Source: SKKY01 sp964622305
Lineage (GTDB): Bacteria; Bacillota; Peptococcia; Peptococcales; SKKY01
Assembly: GCA_964622305.1 (NCBI GenBank)
Contig: CAZUPR010000009.1
Location: 1-39,871, forward strand
Length of the DNA stretch: 39,871 nt
Direction: 5' to 3'
A model generated the notes under the pieces. It ran no database searches, was not told where the DNA came from, and worked only from the letters and a program-made list of their open reading frames with translations. The position numbers were made by a program, and so were the translations under genes. Below are positions 1-7,299 of the stretch, one piece after another; positions within the stretch are counted from its first letter, which is position 1; each line of letters starts with the position of its first letter.

Positions 1-1
1 T

Positions 2-77
2 TGGTGGAGACGAGGGGGATCGAACCCCTGACCTTCTGAGTGCCACTCAGACGCGCTCCCAGCTGCGCCACGCCCCC
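2..77 (-). tRNA. tRNA-Ala (anticodon GGC)
   Basis: The minus strand folds into a complete 76-nt cloverleaf with an encoded 3' CCA. The anticodon stem TCTGA/TCAGA encloses the loop GTGGCAC, giving anticodon GGC, which reads alanine GCC codons. The acceptor stem has a G3-U70 wobble pair, the classic identity element for alanyl-tRNA synthetase, and A at the discriminator position. The T arm GGGGTTCGATCCCC is canonical. Confidence 0.97.
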
Positions 78-83
78 ATATAA

Positions 84-136
84 GCTGAAATCTTGCAAGA
101 AAGACAAGATTTCAGCAACACTTTTGCATTATAGCA
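84..136 (-). promoter_or_regulatory. Promoter and leader hairpin of tRNA-Ala
   Basis: An extended -10 element TGCTATAAT lies at 128-136 on the minus strand; no good -35 is visible, which fits an extended -10 promoter. Between it and the tRNA 5' end is a perfect 12-bp inverted repeat (GCTGAAATCTTG at 84-95 against its complement at 105-116, 9-nt loop), so the pre-tRNA leader should fold into a hairpin ending six bases before the mature 5' end. Confidence 0.6.
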
Positions 137-176
137 GTTTTTTCCTTGAAAAGCTAGAGTCTGATTACAAATAATT

Positions 177-1079
177 TCATCTTAAAAGATCGATGGCTTC
201 ACTTTGTCCCTTCCAGTCAAGCTGCAGGCTTACAAGCTCCAGGTTTTTTATTCCCATGCTTCCTGAACCCGAACTGGAACCAAAATTCAGCTCCTTACCA
301 TTTAAATAAGTATTACCACTTTGGCTGCTGGATGGCCCGAAAGCTAATTTATAGCTGACCTCAAAATCTACATCCTCACCTCTATAAAAAGCTCTGCCAC
401 TTTTAGAGGACCATGATTCATAAATCAAAGTGCCATTTTCGTCCTTAGCAAAATATTCGTACCATCCGATATCTACCTGGGCGGTCCACTTATCACTTTG
501 CCCCAAATATTGGGCCTCCTGATAAGGGTTCAGCTTCTTCAAAACTGTATCTGACAATTCTTTGACAAATTCAAGGCCAGCCTGATCCTCCCAGAGATAG
601 ACACTCCCGATGATGGCATTGTTGGCTACAGTGTAACTATGTCCTGTAAAGGCAAATAAGTTCCTGCTATCAAGATTAGCCTCTTTTCTCTCCTTTAAGG
701 AATCAAAAAGATAAATATAAATATTCTGCCTGCTCTCTTCGTGACGATAGATGGATGGCGATTTTCCTCCTAAAATTTCGTAGTTGAGCATAAAAGCATC
801 ATTTTTCGTATCAGTGCCATTCTCAGGATTGGCGCCATTTTCTGGCTTAAGCCCATTCTCAGGGCTATCAGCCTCCACCTTAACTAGAGTACCAAGGTTC
901 TCTTCCAAAATTTTTACGATTTCTTCTTCACTATAGGGTGAAAGGTACTCATCTTCTACTTTTTTCTCTTGGTCTATTTTTCCCGACTGCCCGCAGGCGG
1001 TCAGAAAAAAGATAGTTAAAAATAAAAGGGAGAAAAGAAGAAAAGCTCTCTCCCCTTTTATTATCCTAATTTTTTCCAT
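177..1079 (-). CDS. Lipoprotein of unknown function
   Basis: The 300-residue product starts with a basic N terminus, a long hydrophobic segment and the lipobox LTAC-G, so it should be an exported lipoprotein anchored on the outer face of the membrane. I do not recognise the mature domain. Residues around 75-90 contain a short low-complexity run in which PENG occurs three times with varying spacing, directly after a predicted helical stretch. The start follows a good ribosome binding site (GAGGAG) and lies only 14 bases after the SDR gene, so it is probably the last gene of the por transcript. Nothing in the sequence links it to oxoacid metabolism. Confidence 0.8.
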   Translation of the reverse strand: MEKIRIIKGERAFLLFSLLFLTIFFLTACGQSGKIDQEKKVEDEYLSPYSEEEIVKILEENLGTLVKVEADSPENGLKPENGANPENGTDTKNDAFMLNYEILGGKSPSIYRHEESRQNIYIYLFDSLKERKEANLDSRNLFAFTGHSYTVANNAIIGSVYLWEDQAGLEFVKELSDTVLKKLNPYQEAQYLGQSDKWTAQVDIGWYEYFAKDENGTLIYESWSSKSGRAFYRGEDVDFEVSYKLAFGPSSSQSGNTYLNGKELNFGSSSGSGSMGIKNLELVSLQLDWKGQSEAIDLLR

Positions 1080-1093
1080 TTACATCTCCTCTA

Positions 1094-1855
1094 TTAATAG
1101 GCGGTCCAGCCTCCGTCAACCTTGATGGTCTCGCCGTTAACAAAACTGGCCCTGTCTGAGGCTAAGAATAAGGCTGCTTCAGCAACTTCTTCCGGTTCAC
1201 CCTGTCTTGGGTTTAAGGATATACCAGCCATAGCTCTTGAAGCACCAAACTCATCAGGATGAGTAATAGTTGCGCCTATATTTGTTTTTATGGCCCCTGG
1301 GGCGATAGCGTTACATCTAATGCCCAGTGGAGCATATTGGAAGCCAACGTTGTGGGTAAAACCACTGACTGCGTGTTTGGAAGCAGTATAGGTTGCACCA
1401 GCTCTTGAACCGTAAAGTCCTCCTGCTGAAGTGATGTTAATAATTACACCCTTACCCTTGGCCTTGAAAATAGGAATCGCCAGCCTGGTAGTTCTCATAA
1501 CACTTGTGGTGTTGATGGCAAAAACCCTCTCCCAAAGCTGATCTGTTATAACTTCAGCTGGTTCAAAGTTATCCATGATGCCAGCATTATTTACTAAAAT
1601 ATCCAAATCGCCAAAGGCTTCCTTGGCAGCCCGAAACATTTCTTGAATGTCCTCTTCCTTACTTACATCAACCTTGACAGCAATGCCCTTGCCGCCTTCT
1701 TTTTCTATTTCTGCCAAAGTTGCCTCTGCGCCTGCTAGATTAATATCAGCTACTACAACCTTGCTGCCCTCCTTTGCATAAAGTTCAGCAATGGCCTTAC
1801 CCATTCCTGATGCAGCACCAGTTACTATTGACACCTTATCTTGTAAAATTCCCAT
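1094..1855 (-). CDS. SDR family NAD(P)-dependent oxidoreductase
   Basis: This is a classical short-chain dehydrogenase/reductase of 253 residues. It has the TGAASGMG cofactor-binding motif near the N terminus, the NNAG motif around residue 90, a catalytic Ser in TSAGG, the YTASK Tyr/Lys pair and a C-terminal VDGGW segment typical of FabG-like enzymes. The acidic residue after the second strand (VVADI) suggests NAD(H) preference. An upstream in-frame methionine at 1888 exists, but the ribosome binding site (AGGAAGGA) is placed correctly for the ATG at 1855. It follows the CbiE/CbiT-like gene by five bases, so it should be co-transcribed with it. The substrate cannot be told from the sequence. 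Confidence 0.93.
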   Translation of the reverse strand: MGILQDKVSIVTGAASGMGKAIAELYAKEGSKVVVADINLAGAEATLAEIEKEGGKGIAVKVDVSKEEDIQEMFRAAKEAFGDLDILVNNAGIMDNFEPAEVITDQLWERVFAINTTSVMRTTRLAIPIFKAKGKGVIINITSAGGLYGSRAGATYTASKHAVSGFTHNVGFQYAPLGIRCNAIAPGAIKTNIGATITHPDEFGASRAMAGISLNPRQGEPEEVAEAALFLASDRASFVNGETIKVDGGWTAY

Positions 1856-1860
1856 ATAAA

Positions 1861-2763
1861 TCATTCCTTCCTTCCTGAAATAAGCCATGGAGCCGGAAAA
1901 GGCTCAATCATGTTTTTACTATTTACCCTTGAAACGCCAATATTAATAATTTCGTCCCTGATAAGTCCATTTTTTTTGAAAATTTCTGACAAGGACATGA
2001 GTATTTCAAAGTCCAGAGTGTAGATTACTATTTTTATTTGAGGGTTAATCCGCAAAAGGCTTTCTATTTCTTTTTCCAGTCTTGGCGATGCAACTATAAA
2101 GGCCAGATCTGGCAGGGGTAAATCAGCAGGATAAGCCTCCTCAATAGATTCTACAATCAGAACATTTTTCAGACCAAACTTAGCCACATTCTCCTGCATG
2201 GTGGCCCGGTCCCTGCTGTCATATTCCACAGCAATAACCTTGCCCTCACTGACCAGTATGGAAGATTCTACAGCAATACTTTCACCGGAAACGATGCAGA
2301 TATTGTCGCGGTCGGACAAATCCAGCTTGTTCATGATTACTGCTCTGACTTCGCTGCAGACATATTGGACAGATCCACAGGAAAAGCGCCTGTTTTCCAT
2401 ACCAATATGATGGTTGGTCCTGGCATTTGGATTCATAACCAGCATGGCTGCCGAGGCATTAATTCCCCGGTCAATCATGCCAGAAACCAGGTCAGATTTT
2501 ATCTGGCCGCTTGGCTCTGAACCCTCATTATACCAGATAGTGCAATCTCCCAGCTCTGCACCCCACATATCATAAAAAATATCAGGATGACCTGCATCGG
2601 TAAAAACCAAAACCTCCCGGTTTGTCATGATGGCTGGAATCAGATTCTTATTGCTCCCTGTAATATCCAAAATTTTAATTTTTGCCAAATCCACTGGTGT
2701 GTTTTCTGAAAAATACTTCATCCAGGATAAAATAAGCTGGTTATTAAAGCTTGATATTCCCAT
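1861..2763 (-). CDS. Degenerate CbiE/CbiT-like (precorrin-6Y methylase-like) protein
   Basis: The 300-residue product looks like the C-terminal half of a CbiE tetrapyrrole methylase domain (to about residue 115) followed by a CbiT-type methyltransferase domain. The clearest similarity is SEVRAV followed by the segment SIAVESSILVSEGKVIAVEYD and NVAKFGLKNV, which match the order of CbiT motifs. The N-terminal part of CbiE is missing. The glycine-rich S-adenosylmethionine loop of CbiT (normally D-I-G-x-G-T-G) reads ICIVSGES, so cofactor binding is doubtful. No other cobalamin genes are nearby; the gene lies between porB and an SDR gene in the T-box operon. The ATG at 2763 is preferred because GAGGAG lies eight bases upstream. 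A true function is unknown. Confidence 0.6.
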   Translation of the reverse strand: MGISSFNNQLILSWMKYFSENTPVDLAKIKILDITGSNKNLIPAIMTNREVLVFTDAGHPDIFYDMWGAELGDCTIWYNEGSEPSGQIKSDLVSGMIDRGINASAAMLVMNPNARTNHHIGMENRRFSCGSVQYVCSEVRAVIMNKLDLSDRDNICIVSGESIAVESSILVSEGKVIAVEYDSRDRATMQENVAKFGLKNVLIVESIEEAYPADLPLPDLAFIVASPRLEKEIESLLRINPQIKIVIYTLDFEILMSLSEIFKKNGLIRDEIINIGVSRVNSKNMIEPFPAPWLISGRKE

Positions 2764-2799
2764 AAAAGGCTCTCCTCTCACTTTTTCTTTTCTCTAATA

Positions 2800-3738
2800 T
2801 TATACTCCTGCTTTCTTAAGTAAGGCATCCCATTTTTTGTCCACATATTCCTGGGCCTCCTCTATCATCCACTCATTCCCAGCCTGGAACATGTGACGGA
2901 AACGACCCTGACAGCTTAAAAATTCTTCAATGGGAAGTTTTTTCTTGGGTATATAGGTCAGGCGCCATTGACCGTCTTCCACTTCATAGAGGGGCCAAAT
3001 GCAGGTTTCGACTGCCAGTTTGGTCACCTGAGCCAGTTTTTCCATAGGATAATCCCAGCCCCTGGGGCAGGGTGAAAGTATATTTAAAAAAGCAGCACCT
3101 TCTGTATATATCGCCTTGTGAGCCTTGGTGTGTAAATCCTTAAGGTTGCCGATTGGAGCAGTCTGGGCCACATAAGCCAGCTGGTGGGCAGCCATTATTT
3201 CTGTCAGATCCTTCTTGTTTTGTTTCTTGCCCTTTTTAACCTGGCCAACAGGGGTAGTGGTGGTCCTGGCAAATTCTGGTGTGGAAGATGCTCTCTGGAC
3301 ACCTGTATTCATGTAGGCTTCGTTATCATAACAAACATAGACCATATCATGGCCTCTTTCCATGGCACCTGAAAGTGACTGAAAACCGATATCATAGGTA
3401 CCGCCATCTCCACCGAAAGCTATAAATTTAAAATTCTCATCTACCCTGCCCCTTCTCTTAAGGGCCCGGTAGGCAGCCTCAGTTCCGGAACAGGTAGCAG
3501 CAGCATTCTCAAAGGCCGAGTGAATGAAGCTGTCAGTCCAGGCTGTATATGGATACATAAAAGTTGAAACTTCCAGACAGCCTGTGGCGCTGGTAACCAC
3601 CGCCCTGTCCTCCTCATCAAGGGCACGGAGGACGCTGCCAGCCACTATGCCGGCTCCGCAGCCTGCACAAAGTCTGTGGCCGCCAGTAAGCCTTTGTGGT
3701 TTTTCTACTTCTTTTCTCAGATTATATAAGTTACTCAT
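2800..3738 (-). CDS. porB: 2-oxoacid:ferredoxin oxidoreductase, beta subunit
   Basis: This subunit binds thiamine diphosphate and the catalytic-site 4Fe-4S cluster of pyruvate-type 2-oxoacid:ferredoxin oxidoreductases, which interconvert a 2-oxoacid and CoA with acyl-CoA, CO2 and reduced ferredoxin. The 312 residues show the cluster ligands C24 and C27 (LCAGCGAG), C54 (TGCLE) and C223 (SPCPRGW). The ThDP/Mg motif GGDGG is at 108-112, followed by YDNEAYMNTGVQ. The start ATG overlaps the porA stop as ATGA, implying translational coupling. Subunit order G-D-A-B and the close overlaps mark a single complex. Pyruvate is the default substrate assignment, but branched-chain 2-oxoacids cannot be excluded from sequence. 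Confidence 0.95.
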   Translation of the reverse strand: MSNLYNLRKEVEKPQRLTGGHRLCAGCGAGIVAGSVLRALDEEDRAVVTSATGCLEVSTFMYPYTAWTDSFIHSAFENAAATCSGTEAAYRALKRRGRVDENFKFIAFGGDGGTYDIGFQSLSGAMERGHDMVYVCYDNEAYMNTGVQRASSTPEFARTTTTPVGQVKKGKKQNKKDLTEIMAAHQLAYVAQTAPIGNLKDLHTKAHKAIYTEGAAFLNILSPCPRGWDYPMEKLAQVTKLAVETCIWPLYEVEDGQWRLTYIPKKKLPIEEFLSCQGRFRHMFQAGNEWMIEEAQEYVDKKWDALLKKAGV

Positions 3739-4925
3739 ACTGAGGCCTCCTTTGATCTATGTCCCATGTGAGAATAAACTGGTCCTGTTTCCTTGCTTGC
3801 AACAATATCTTCAAGACGCTCAAAAACAGCTTGAGCATCCTCTGTTTTAAAGTCTCTGCCGCCAAGACCGTAAACTATATTTATGAGATAAGGCCTGTCT
3901 GCCAAATCATAGAGGGCACTCCTGGTCTCAGCAAAAAGAGGGCCACCCTGGCTGGAAAAACCTTCTGATTTATCTAAAACTGCAGCTGCCTTTACAGAGC
4001 TCAAGGCCTGTGCCAGTTCCTGGGCTGGGAAGGGGCGGAAAACTCTTATCTTAACTATTCCCACTTTCTTGCCCTCAGCTCTCATTTGATCAACAGCAGC
4101 TTTGGCAGTTCCGGCAGAAGAACCGATTAAAACCAGTGCATATTCTGCATCTTCCATCTTATATTCTTCTAAAAGGCCATACTTTCTTCCCGATATTTTT
4201 TCAAAATCTGCCGCAACCTGCAAGATTCTTTCTTTAGCTGCCTTCATGGCTTCTGCCTCCTGAACCTTGTGTTCCATAAAATAGGCGCTTATATCGTAAG
4301 GACCAACCGCCATAGGATTTTCCTTTTTCAAGAGATAATTTTCCGGCCTGTATTGGCCCACAAATTCCTGAACCACTTCTGTGTCCAAAAGCTCTATATT
4401 TTCAACAGAGTGGCTGGTTATGAAGCCGTCCATACAAGTCATAACTGGTAACCTGACCTGAGGACATTCGCCAACAGGCATGGCCATAATAAAGTTGTCA
4501 TAGGCCTCCTGGTTATTTTCGGCATAAATCTGAATCCAGCCACTGTCCCTGGCTCCCATGGAGTCGGAATGGTCATTATTGATGTTGATAGGGCCTGAAA
4601 GGGCTCTGTTAACACAGGCCAGAGTTATGGGCAGACGAGATGAGGCTGCCACGTAGAGCATTTCATACATAAGGGCCAGACCACAGGAAGAGGTGGCACA
4701 AACAGAACGGGCTCCAGCTGCCTGACCGGCCAGGCAAACTGACATAGAAGAATGCTCCGACTCAACCGTAACGTACTCTGTGTCCATCTTTCCATCGGCA
4801 ATAAACTGGGCCACATATTCAGTTATTTCGGTAGATGGCGTAATAGGAAAGGCTCCCATCAGATCTGGGTTTATCTGCTTAATTGCAGTTGCAACTGCTT
4901 CGTTGCCTGACAAACTTGTTTTCAT
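3735..4925 (-). CDS. porA: 2-oxoacid:ferredoxin oxidoreductase, alpha subunit
   Basis: The 396-residue alpha subunit carries the N-terminal pyrimidine-binding domain of the ThDP fold. It begins MKTSLSGNEAVA, with AFPITPSTEI and the VESEHSSM segment that supplies the conserved glutamate, and ends with a C-terminal transketolase-like domain (VKIRVFRPFP). The reading frame is open 16 codons further upstream, but the ATG at 4925 forms an ATGA overlap with the porD stop and begins exactly where family members begin, so this start is chosen. It ends in an ATGA overlap with porB. It works only as part of the four-subunit cytoplasmic complex. Confidence 0.95.
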   Translation of the reverse strand: MKTSLSGNEAVATAIKQINPDLMGAFPITPSTEITEYVAQFIADGKMDTEYVTVESEHSSMSVCLAGQAAGARSVCATSSCGLALMYEMLYVAASSRLPITLACVNRALSGPININNDHSDSMGARDSGWIQIYAENNQEAYDNFIMAMPVGECPQVRLPVMTCMDGFITSHSVENIELLDTEVVQEFVGQYRPENYLLKKENPMAVGPYDISAYFMEHKVQEAEAMKAAKERILQVAADFEKISGRKYGLLEEYKMEDAEYALVLIGSSAGTAKAAVDQMRAEGKKVGIVKIRVFRPFPAQELAQALSSVKAAAVLDKSEGFSSQGGPLFAETRSALYDLADRPYLINIVYGLGGRDFKTEDAQAVFERLEDIVASKETGPVYSHMGHRSKEASV

Positions 4926-5233
4926 TCCGGGCTTCCTCCTGCTTTCATAGTAATAGATCCAGGGAAGGGGCAAACCTCTTCACAGATGCCACATCCCTTA
5001 CAATAGTCATAGTCAAAGTCCAAACGCTTGCCATCTTTTACAGGAATGGCACTATCGGGGCAAAAGGGAACACATAACATGCAGTGCTTGCAGGCTTCTT
5101 CATTAAAAATTGGGGTGTTAGTCCTCCAGCTGCCTGTTTTAAAAGCTCTGGCAGTGCCAGGCTCATAAATCTCTCCACCTGGGGTTAAATCCTGCCAGGC
5201 CGTATTTTCATTGATATCTTTTGCCTTTATCAT
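4922..5233 (-). CDS. porD: 2-oxoacid:ferredoxin oxidoreductase, delta subunit (ferredoxin-like)
   Basis: The 103-residue protein has two classical 4Fe-4S motifs, CKHCMLCVPFCP around residues 48-59 and CKGCGICEEVCP around residues 78-89, typical of the small delta subunit that carries electrons from the ThDP site to external ferredoxin. The N-terminal 40 residues (WQDLTPGG, TGSWRTNTPIF) match the delta-subunit leader region rather than a free ferredoxin. ATG overlaps the porG stop as ATGA, and its own stop overlaps porA in the same way. Confidence 0.96.
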   Translation of the reverse strand: MIKAKDINENTAWQDLTPGGEIYEPGTARAFKTGSWRTNTPIFNEEACKHCMLCVPFCPDSAIPVKDGKRLDFDYDYCKGCGICEEVCPFPGSITMKAGGSPE

Positions 5234-5811
5234 AGAGCAGCTACCTCCTCCATAGATCTTTTTAAAGTTTGCATGTTGCCTTCTATAACCTGAGGCTTTG
5301 CAGCAAATTTATGTTTAAATGATTTTTCGATTTCTTCCAAAAATTTTTCTTCATCAAGGACCTCACTTACCTTTACAGCAGCAGCCAGCATAGGCGTGTT
5401 AGGAAAATTCCGCCCCAGAATCTCTTCGGAGATGCGGCGGGCATCAATAGTGTAGATGCGTCCCTGCCATCCCTTTAATCTGTCCCTGATTTCTTCAGGC
5501 TTAAGGGGAGTGTTAATAAGAAGGGCTCCATCCTCTTTAAGTCCGGCAGTTACATCGATGCTTGCCAAAAGGGTCTCATCGACCACAATTACAAAATCAG
5601 GGTAGTAAATAAATGAGTTAATGCTGCTTCTTTCTGAGCTGATCCTGTCATAGGCTGTAATAGGTGCCCCCATCCTCTCTGGGCCATACTCAGGAAAGCC
5701 CTGAACAAATTTACCCTGGAGGGCGGCTACTTCTGCCAAAAGCAGACAGGCCATCTTAACCCCTTGTCCTCCACGGCCATGCCAGCGAAATTCCACCATT
5801 TTATTTTGCAT
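5230..5811 (-). CDS. porG: 2-oxoacid:ferredoxin oxidoreductase, gamma subunit
   Basis: The 193-residue gamma subunit begins with VEFRWHGRGGQGVKMA, the GRGGQG signature of this family that contributes to CoA binding. It continues with FPEYGPERMGAPITAYDRIS, also characteristic. It is the first gene of the por operon. The ATG at 5811 follows GGGAG by nine bases. Upstream lies a T-box riboswitch with no other gene between, so the complete por complex should be made only when the T-box reads through. Confidence 0.96.
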   Translation of the reverse strand: MQNKMVEFRWHGRGGQGVKMACLLLAEVAALQGKFVQGFPEYGPERMGAPITAYDRISSERSSINSFIYYPDFVIVVDETLLASIDVTAGLKEDGALLINTPLKPEEIRDRLKGWQGRIYTIDARRISEEILGRNFPNTPMLAAAVKVSEVLDEEKFLEEIEKSFKHKFAAKPQVIEGNMQTLKRSMEEVAAL

Positions 5812-5835
5812 TCTTCTTATCTCCCTTCTAAATAT

Positions 5836-6104
5836 AAAAAACCTCCGTCCCTTAAAGGGACGAAGGTCTGTTTAGACTTCGCTCTACCACCCATTAATAT
5901 AAGAAACATACCATCATATGCTCTCCCTGTAACGGAGGGATACCGTCGGAGTCTACTAGAATTTCTTCTTTCGGTCCGCATCTCAGGAGTGATTTTCGCT
6001 TTCTTCTTACTCATGCCAGGCTTCCACCTCTTCCCGGCTCTCTGTGATTTTCTGAATGAAAGTTACTGTCTCCATCAGCGATTTTATTAAGGAATATTAA
6101 ATTA
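5836..6104 (-). ncRNA. T-box riboswitch, isoleucine specifier, upstream of porGDAB
   Basis: The leader has all T-box parts in order on the minus strand. The Stem I start GACAGTA lies near 6066-6072, followed by the distal-loop motifs AGAGAGCC and GGTGGAAGCC. The specifier region has the form AAA-ATC-ACTCCTGAG, with ATC at 5991-5993. The T-box sequence GGGTGGTA is at 5885-5892, and the terminator has a 10-bp stem at 5842-5866 followed by TTTTTT. The specifier frame aligns exactly with the Trp T-box at the other end of this window (AAA-TGG-ACCGCTGAG), which supports isoleucine ATC. The TGGT bulge matches the A73-CCA end of tRNA-Ile. The T-box core departs from the consensus after TGGT (AGAGCG instead of ACCGCG). 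Uncharged tRNA-Ile should allow por transcription. Confidence 0.88.
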
Positions 6105-6110
6105 TGAACT

Positions 6111-6139
6111 AATATATCATGTCCACCCCTGGTAGTCAA
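6111..6139 (-). promoter_or_regulatory. Sigma-A-type promoter of the T-box/por operon
   Basis: On the minus strand TTGACT (6134-6139) and TATATT (6111-6116) are separated by exactly 17 bases, with a TG dinucleotide one base before the -10. Transcription should start near 6104, just ahead of T-box Stem I. The promoter lies in the short gap after the DHHW gene. Confidence 0.8.
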
Positions 6140-6147
6140 ATGTTTTT

Positions 6148-7287
6148 TTAAACTTTTATTTTTAAGAGATAAGGATCGTCAGCAAAGGAAATAAAGTTAA
6201 AGAGAAAAAGCACTTCCTCCCAGCCCTCTGCCATAATTTCTGCAATGCTGCCATTAAAATAACGCAAATCAAGCACTAAGATTTCTTCATAATTTTCTGT
6301 CAGAAAGGGGATAAAGCTATTTGCATAGGAATCTTTGAAAATCAGGATTCTGCCCCTTTTATCTTTTCCCGAGAGTGAAGGCTGGTCACTTTTTATCAGG
6401 CCCATCCCAGGATTATTGTGCAAAAAGATAGCGTACTTATCTCTGCCTTTTAAATAGGAAAAATCATAAAGGGAATCCTTTTCTACCCCATCAATAATGA
6501 CAGGGGCATCAAGATCAGGGTACCAGCAAAGCTTGTCTTTTCTAGCCTCGCTTTTATCTGACGATAGATAGAAGGTTCCCCTAAAATCATCCACACAATC
6601 CCTGGCTAAATCCTTCTTTACTGCTTCCAGGCCAGCTTCCTTGCAAAAGCTTTCATAAGCATACCAGGCTCCATCAATGGTCCAGTGGTGATCAGTCTTA
6701 TAGTAAATATACTGATCCTTCTGAGCAGCCAGGGCCTGATAAAAATCCAGAAAAACCAAATTAGAGCCTAAGGCTTCCAGGTACTCCTTCTGATTGACAT
6801 TGTAGAGTCCCCGGGGGACCTTGTCAGATAAAATTTCGTAGCTGTTAGGAGCAATTCCCAAATAAATTTTCCTGTCTGGGTAGGTTTTGGCAAAGTCAAG
6901 GAGCAAATTACTGTTGCGTTCAAAAGATCCGCCAATTTTAAGATACTTATTGAATAGATAGCCATCTTTGGCAAAGACAGTAGCATTATTTTCTTTTTTC
7001 ATAAGTGCTTTTTCCGCCCTTACTTTAAGAAGCATCCACTGATCTCTTAAGACAAACTGATCGTCAATATATTTTTCATAGTCACTTGTGAAGTCTCCTT
7101 TTAGGAGGGCTGAAAGTGTAAATTCTGGTTTCCTGGCCAGATAACGGTTTTCTGACTGCGAAAAAATCTTGTCTGGCAAAAAAATATCGGTCAAAAAAAG
7201 CAAGGCCAGAAGCAGACCAAAAATAATAATTAAGCTTTTACTAAAAAGGCCATCTTTTAAAGAGCCGCCTTTTAAATTTTCTTTCAT
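6148..7287 (-). CDS. DHHW family protein (surface O-acetylation partner)
   Basis: The 379-residue protein has one N-terminal membrane segment (about residues 17-36) and an extracytoplasmic domain of the AlgX/AlgJ-like SGNH type. It carries the hallmark YKTDHHWT motif around residue 195 and a late FKDSYANSF segment that supplies a conserved serine. DHHW proteins are encoded beside MBOAT acyltransferases and are thought to complete transfer of acetyl groups to extracellular glycans. It begins just after the MBOAT gene. A GTG three codons upstream overlaps the AGGAGG site, so the ATG at 7287 with nine-base spacing is the better start. The acceptor polymer is not identifiable here. Confidence 0.9.
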   Translation of the reverse strand: MKENLKGGSLKDGLFSKSLIIIFGLLLALLFLTDIFLPDKIFSQSENRYLARKPEFTLSALLKGDFTSDYEKYIDDQFVLRDQWMLLKVRAEKALMKKENNATVFAKDGYLFNKYLKIGGSFERNSNLLLDFAKTYPDRKIYLGIAPNSYEILSDKVPRGLYNVNQKEYLEALGSNLVFLDFYQALAAQKDQYIYYKTDHHWTIDGAWYAYESFCKEAGLEAVKKDLARDCVDDFRGTFYLSSDKSEARKDKLCWYPDLDAPVIIDGVEKDSLYDFSYLKGRDKYAIFLHNNPGMGLIKSDQPSLSGKDKRGRILIFKDSYANSFIPFLTENYEEILVLDLRYFNGSIAEIMAEGWEEVLFLFNFISFADDPYLLKIKV

Positions 7288-7299
7288 CTGCTCCACCTC

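Noticed and set aside
5817..6014. Open frame of 65 codons on the minus strand before porG
   Set aside because: It runs through the T-box leader, including the T-box sequence and terminator stem, and the peptide has no sensible composition; the RNA explains the sequence.
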